This document shows, one piece after another, positions 63,934-64,000 of a stretch of DNA of 64,000 bases. Within the stretch, counting starts at the first letter, position 1. Each line of letters begins with the position of its first letter. The stretch is from Bacteroidales bacterium (lineage in GTDB: Bacteria; Bacteroidota; Bacteroidia; Bacteroidales; Tenuifilaceae): positions 1 through 64,000 of the forward strand of contig JACABB010000016.1 in the NCBI GenBank assembly GCA_013376985.1, given 5' to 3'. The notes under the pieces are model-generated. The model had not been told where the DNA came from. It did not search any database and saw nothing but the letters and a program-made list of their open reading frames with translations. The position numbers were made by a program, and so were the translations under genes.

Positions 63934-63999
63934 GTTCCGTAGGAACGAAATATTGGTAGTAGAGAATAAATAATATCAAATTATAAGCTCCGTAGGAGC
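63934..63999. repeat. pair of TCCGTAGGA palindromes
   Basis: GTTCCGTAGGAAC (63934-63946) and GCTCCGTAGGAGC (63987-63999) are both perfect palindromes with a GTA centre, 53 bases apart. The stem ends differ in a compensatory way (T-A to C-G), as expected when the hairpin is what is conserved. I recall similar units in tandem in other Bacteroidota intergenic regions. Confidence 0.65.
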
Positions 64000-64000
64000 A

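Larger units (their letters stand above)
63379..64000. other. gene-free, repeat-bearing end of the window
   Basis: About 620 bases with no supportable gene. It holds two copies of the ATCGCATTTTGCGAT palindrome (one degenerate), a GGAGCTGTCCAAAA word at about 63817-63830 that resembles some IS ends, and two TCCGTAGGA palindromes at the very end. It may be a graveyard of small elements or the edge of a mobile region beyond the window. Confidence 0.55.

Noticed and set aside
63934-64000. Possible CRISPR array start
   Set aside because: Only two short palindromes 53 bases apart, with stem changes; no cas genes and no constant 25-40 base repeat.

Overview
The window is a 64 kb stretch of AT-rich chromosome from a member of the Bacteroidota, most likely a Bacteroidales or Marinilabiliales-type lineage (inference). 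The grounds are: start codons without Shine-Dalgarno sequences, several promoters with the Bacteroidota -7 box TAnnTTTG, many SPII lipoproteins and signal peptides ending in SAQ or LSQ, a glsA/glsB pair for glycine lipids, the enlarged PurF-like enzyme, a DUF1987/SiaC protein and a KdpF-A-B-C-D-E operon. No transposase, integrase, phage gene, CRISPR array or rRNA was seen. Mobility shows only as short dispersed palindromic repeats in gene-free gaps.

Layout. 1-5.9 kb: flavoprotein, tRNA-Arg(CCG), secreted esterase, MORN-repeat lipoprotein, Asp/Glu racemase, an orphan cytosine-C5 methyltransferase and an RDD membrane protein. 6-15.1 kb: a DUF3857/transglutaminase pair (one active-looking, one with its triad lost), an EPSP-synthase homologue with altered active-site positions, a membrane protein, dprA, tatD, ansA and tRNA-Ser(GGA). 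15.2-22.9 kb: an alkaline phosphatase lipoprotein, then six co-directional exported proteins (16932-22890). These have LPP20/CsgG/FlgT-like features and are the best candidate here for an undescribed envelope system. 22.9-28.7 kb: a lone SiaC homologue, an RlmI-type methyltransferase, U32 protein, tadA and aspS. 28.8-33.3 kb: a tricorn-like protease and an AT-hook architectural protein.

33.3-46.3 kb is an ion-transport block: Kup, divergent from kdpFABC, a HAMP protein lacking a kinase domain, kdpD and kdpE, then a PiT phosphate transporter with its DUF47 partner. Kup and Kdp give constitutive-type and inducible high-affinity K+ uptake side by side. The same inverted repeat sits at the kdpA/kdpB and kdpB/kdpC junctions and contains both stop codons. 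46.6-53 kb: an RsmB/NOP-type RNA methyltransferase, a two-gene HEPN module, miaB with an unusual internal repeat insertion, yebC and glpK. 53.3-58.5 kb: LEA14-like lipoprotein, SPOR protein, PurF-like amidotransferase and the glsB/glsA acyltransferases. 58.8-63.4 kb: a surface protein of ANF/GxQ-type repeats and several small or poorly characterised membrane and envelope proteins. The last 620 bases are gene-free and rich in short palindromes.

Most assignments rest on visible motifs and recalled family knowledge. No database search was run, so names for weakly characterised families (DUF numbers, glsA/B, GlsB-type GNAT) are from memory.
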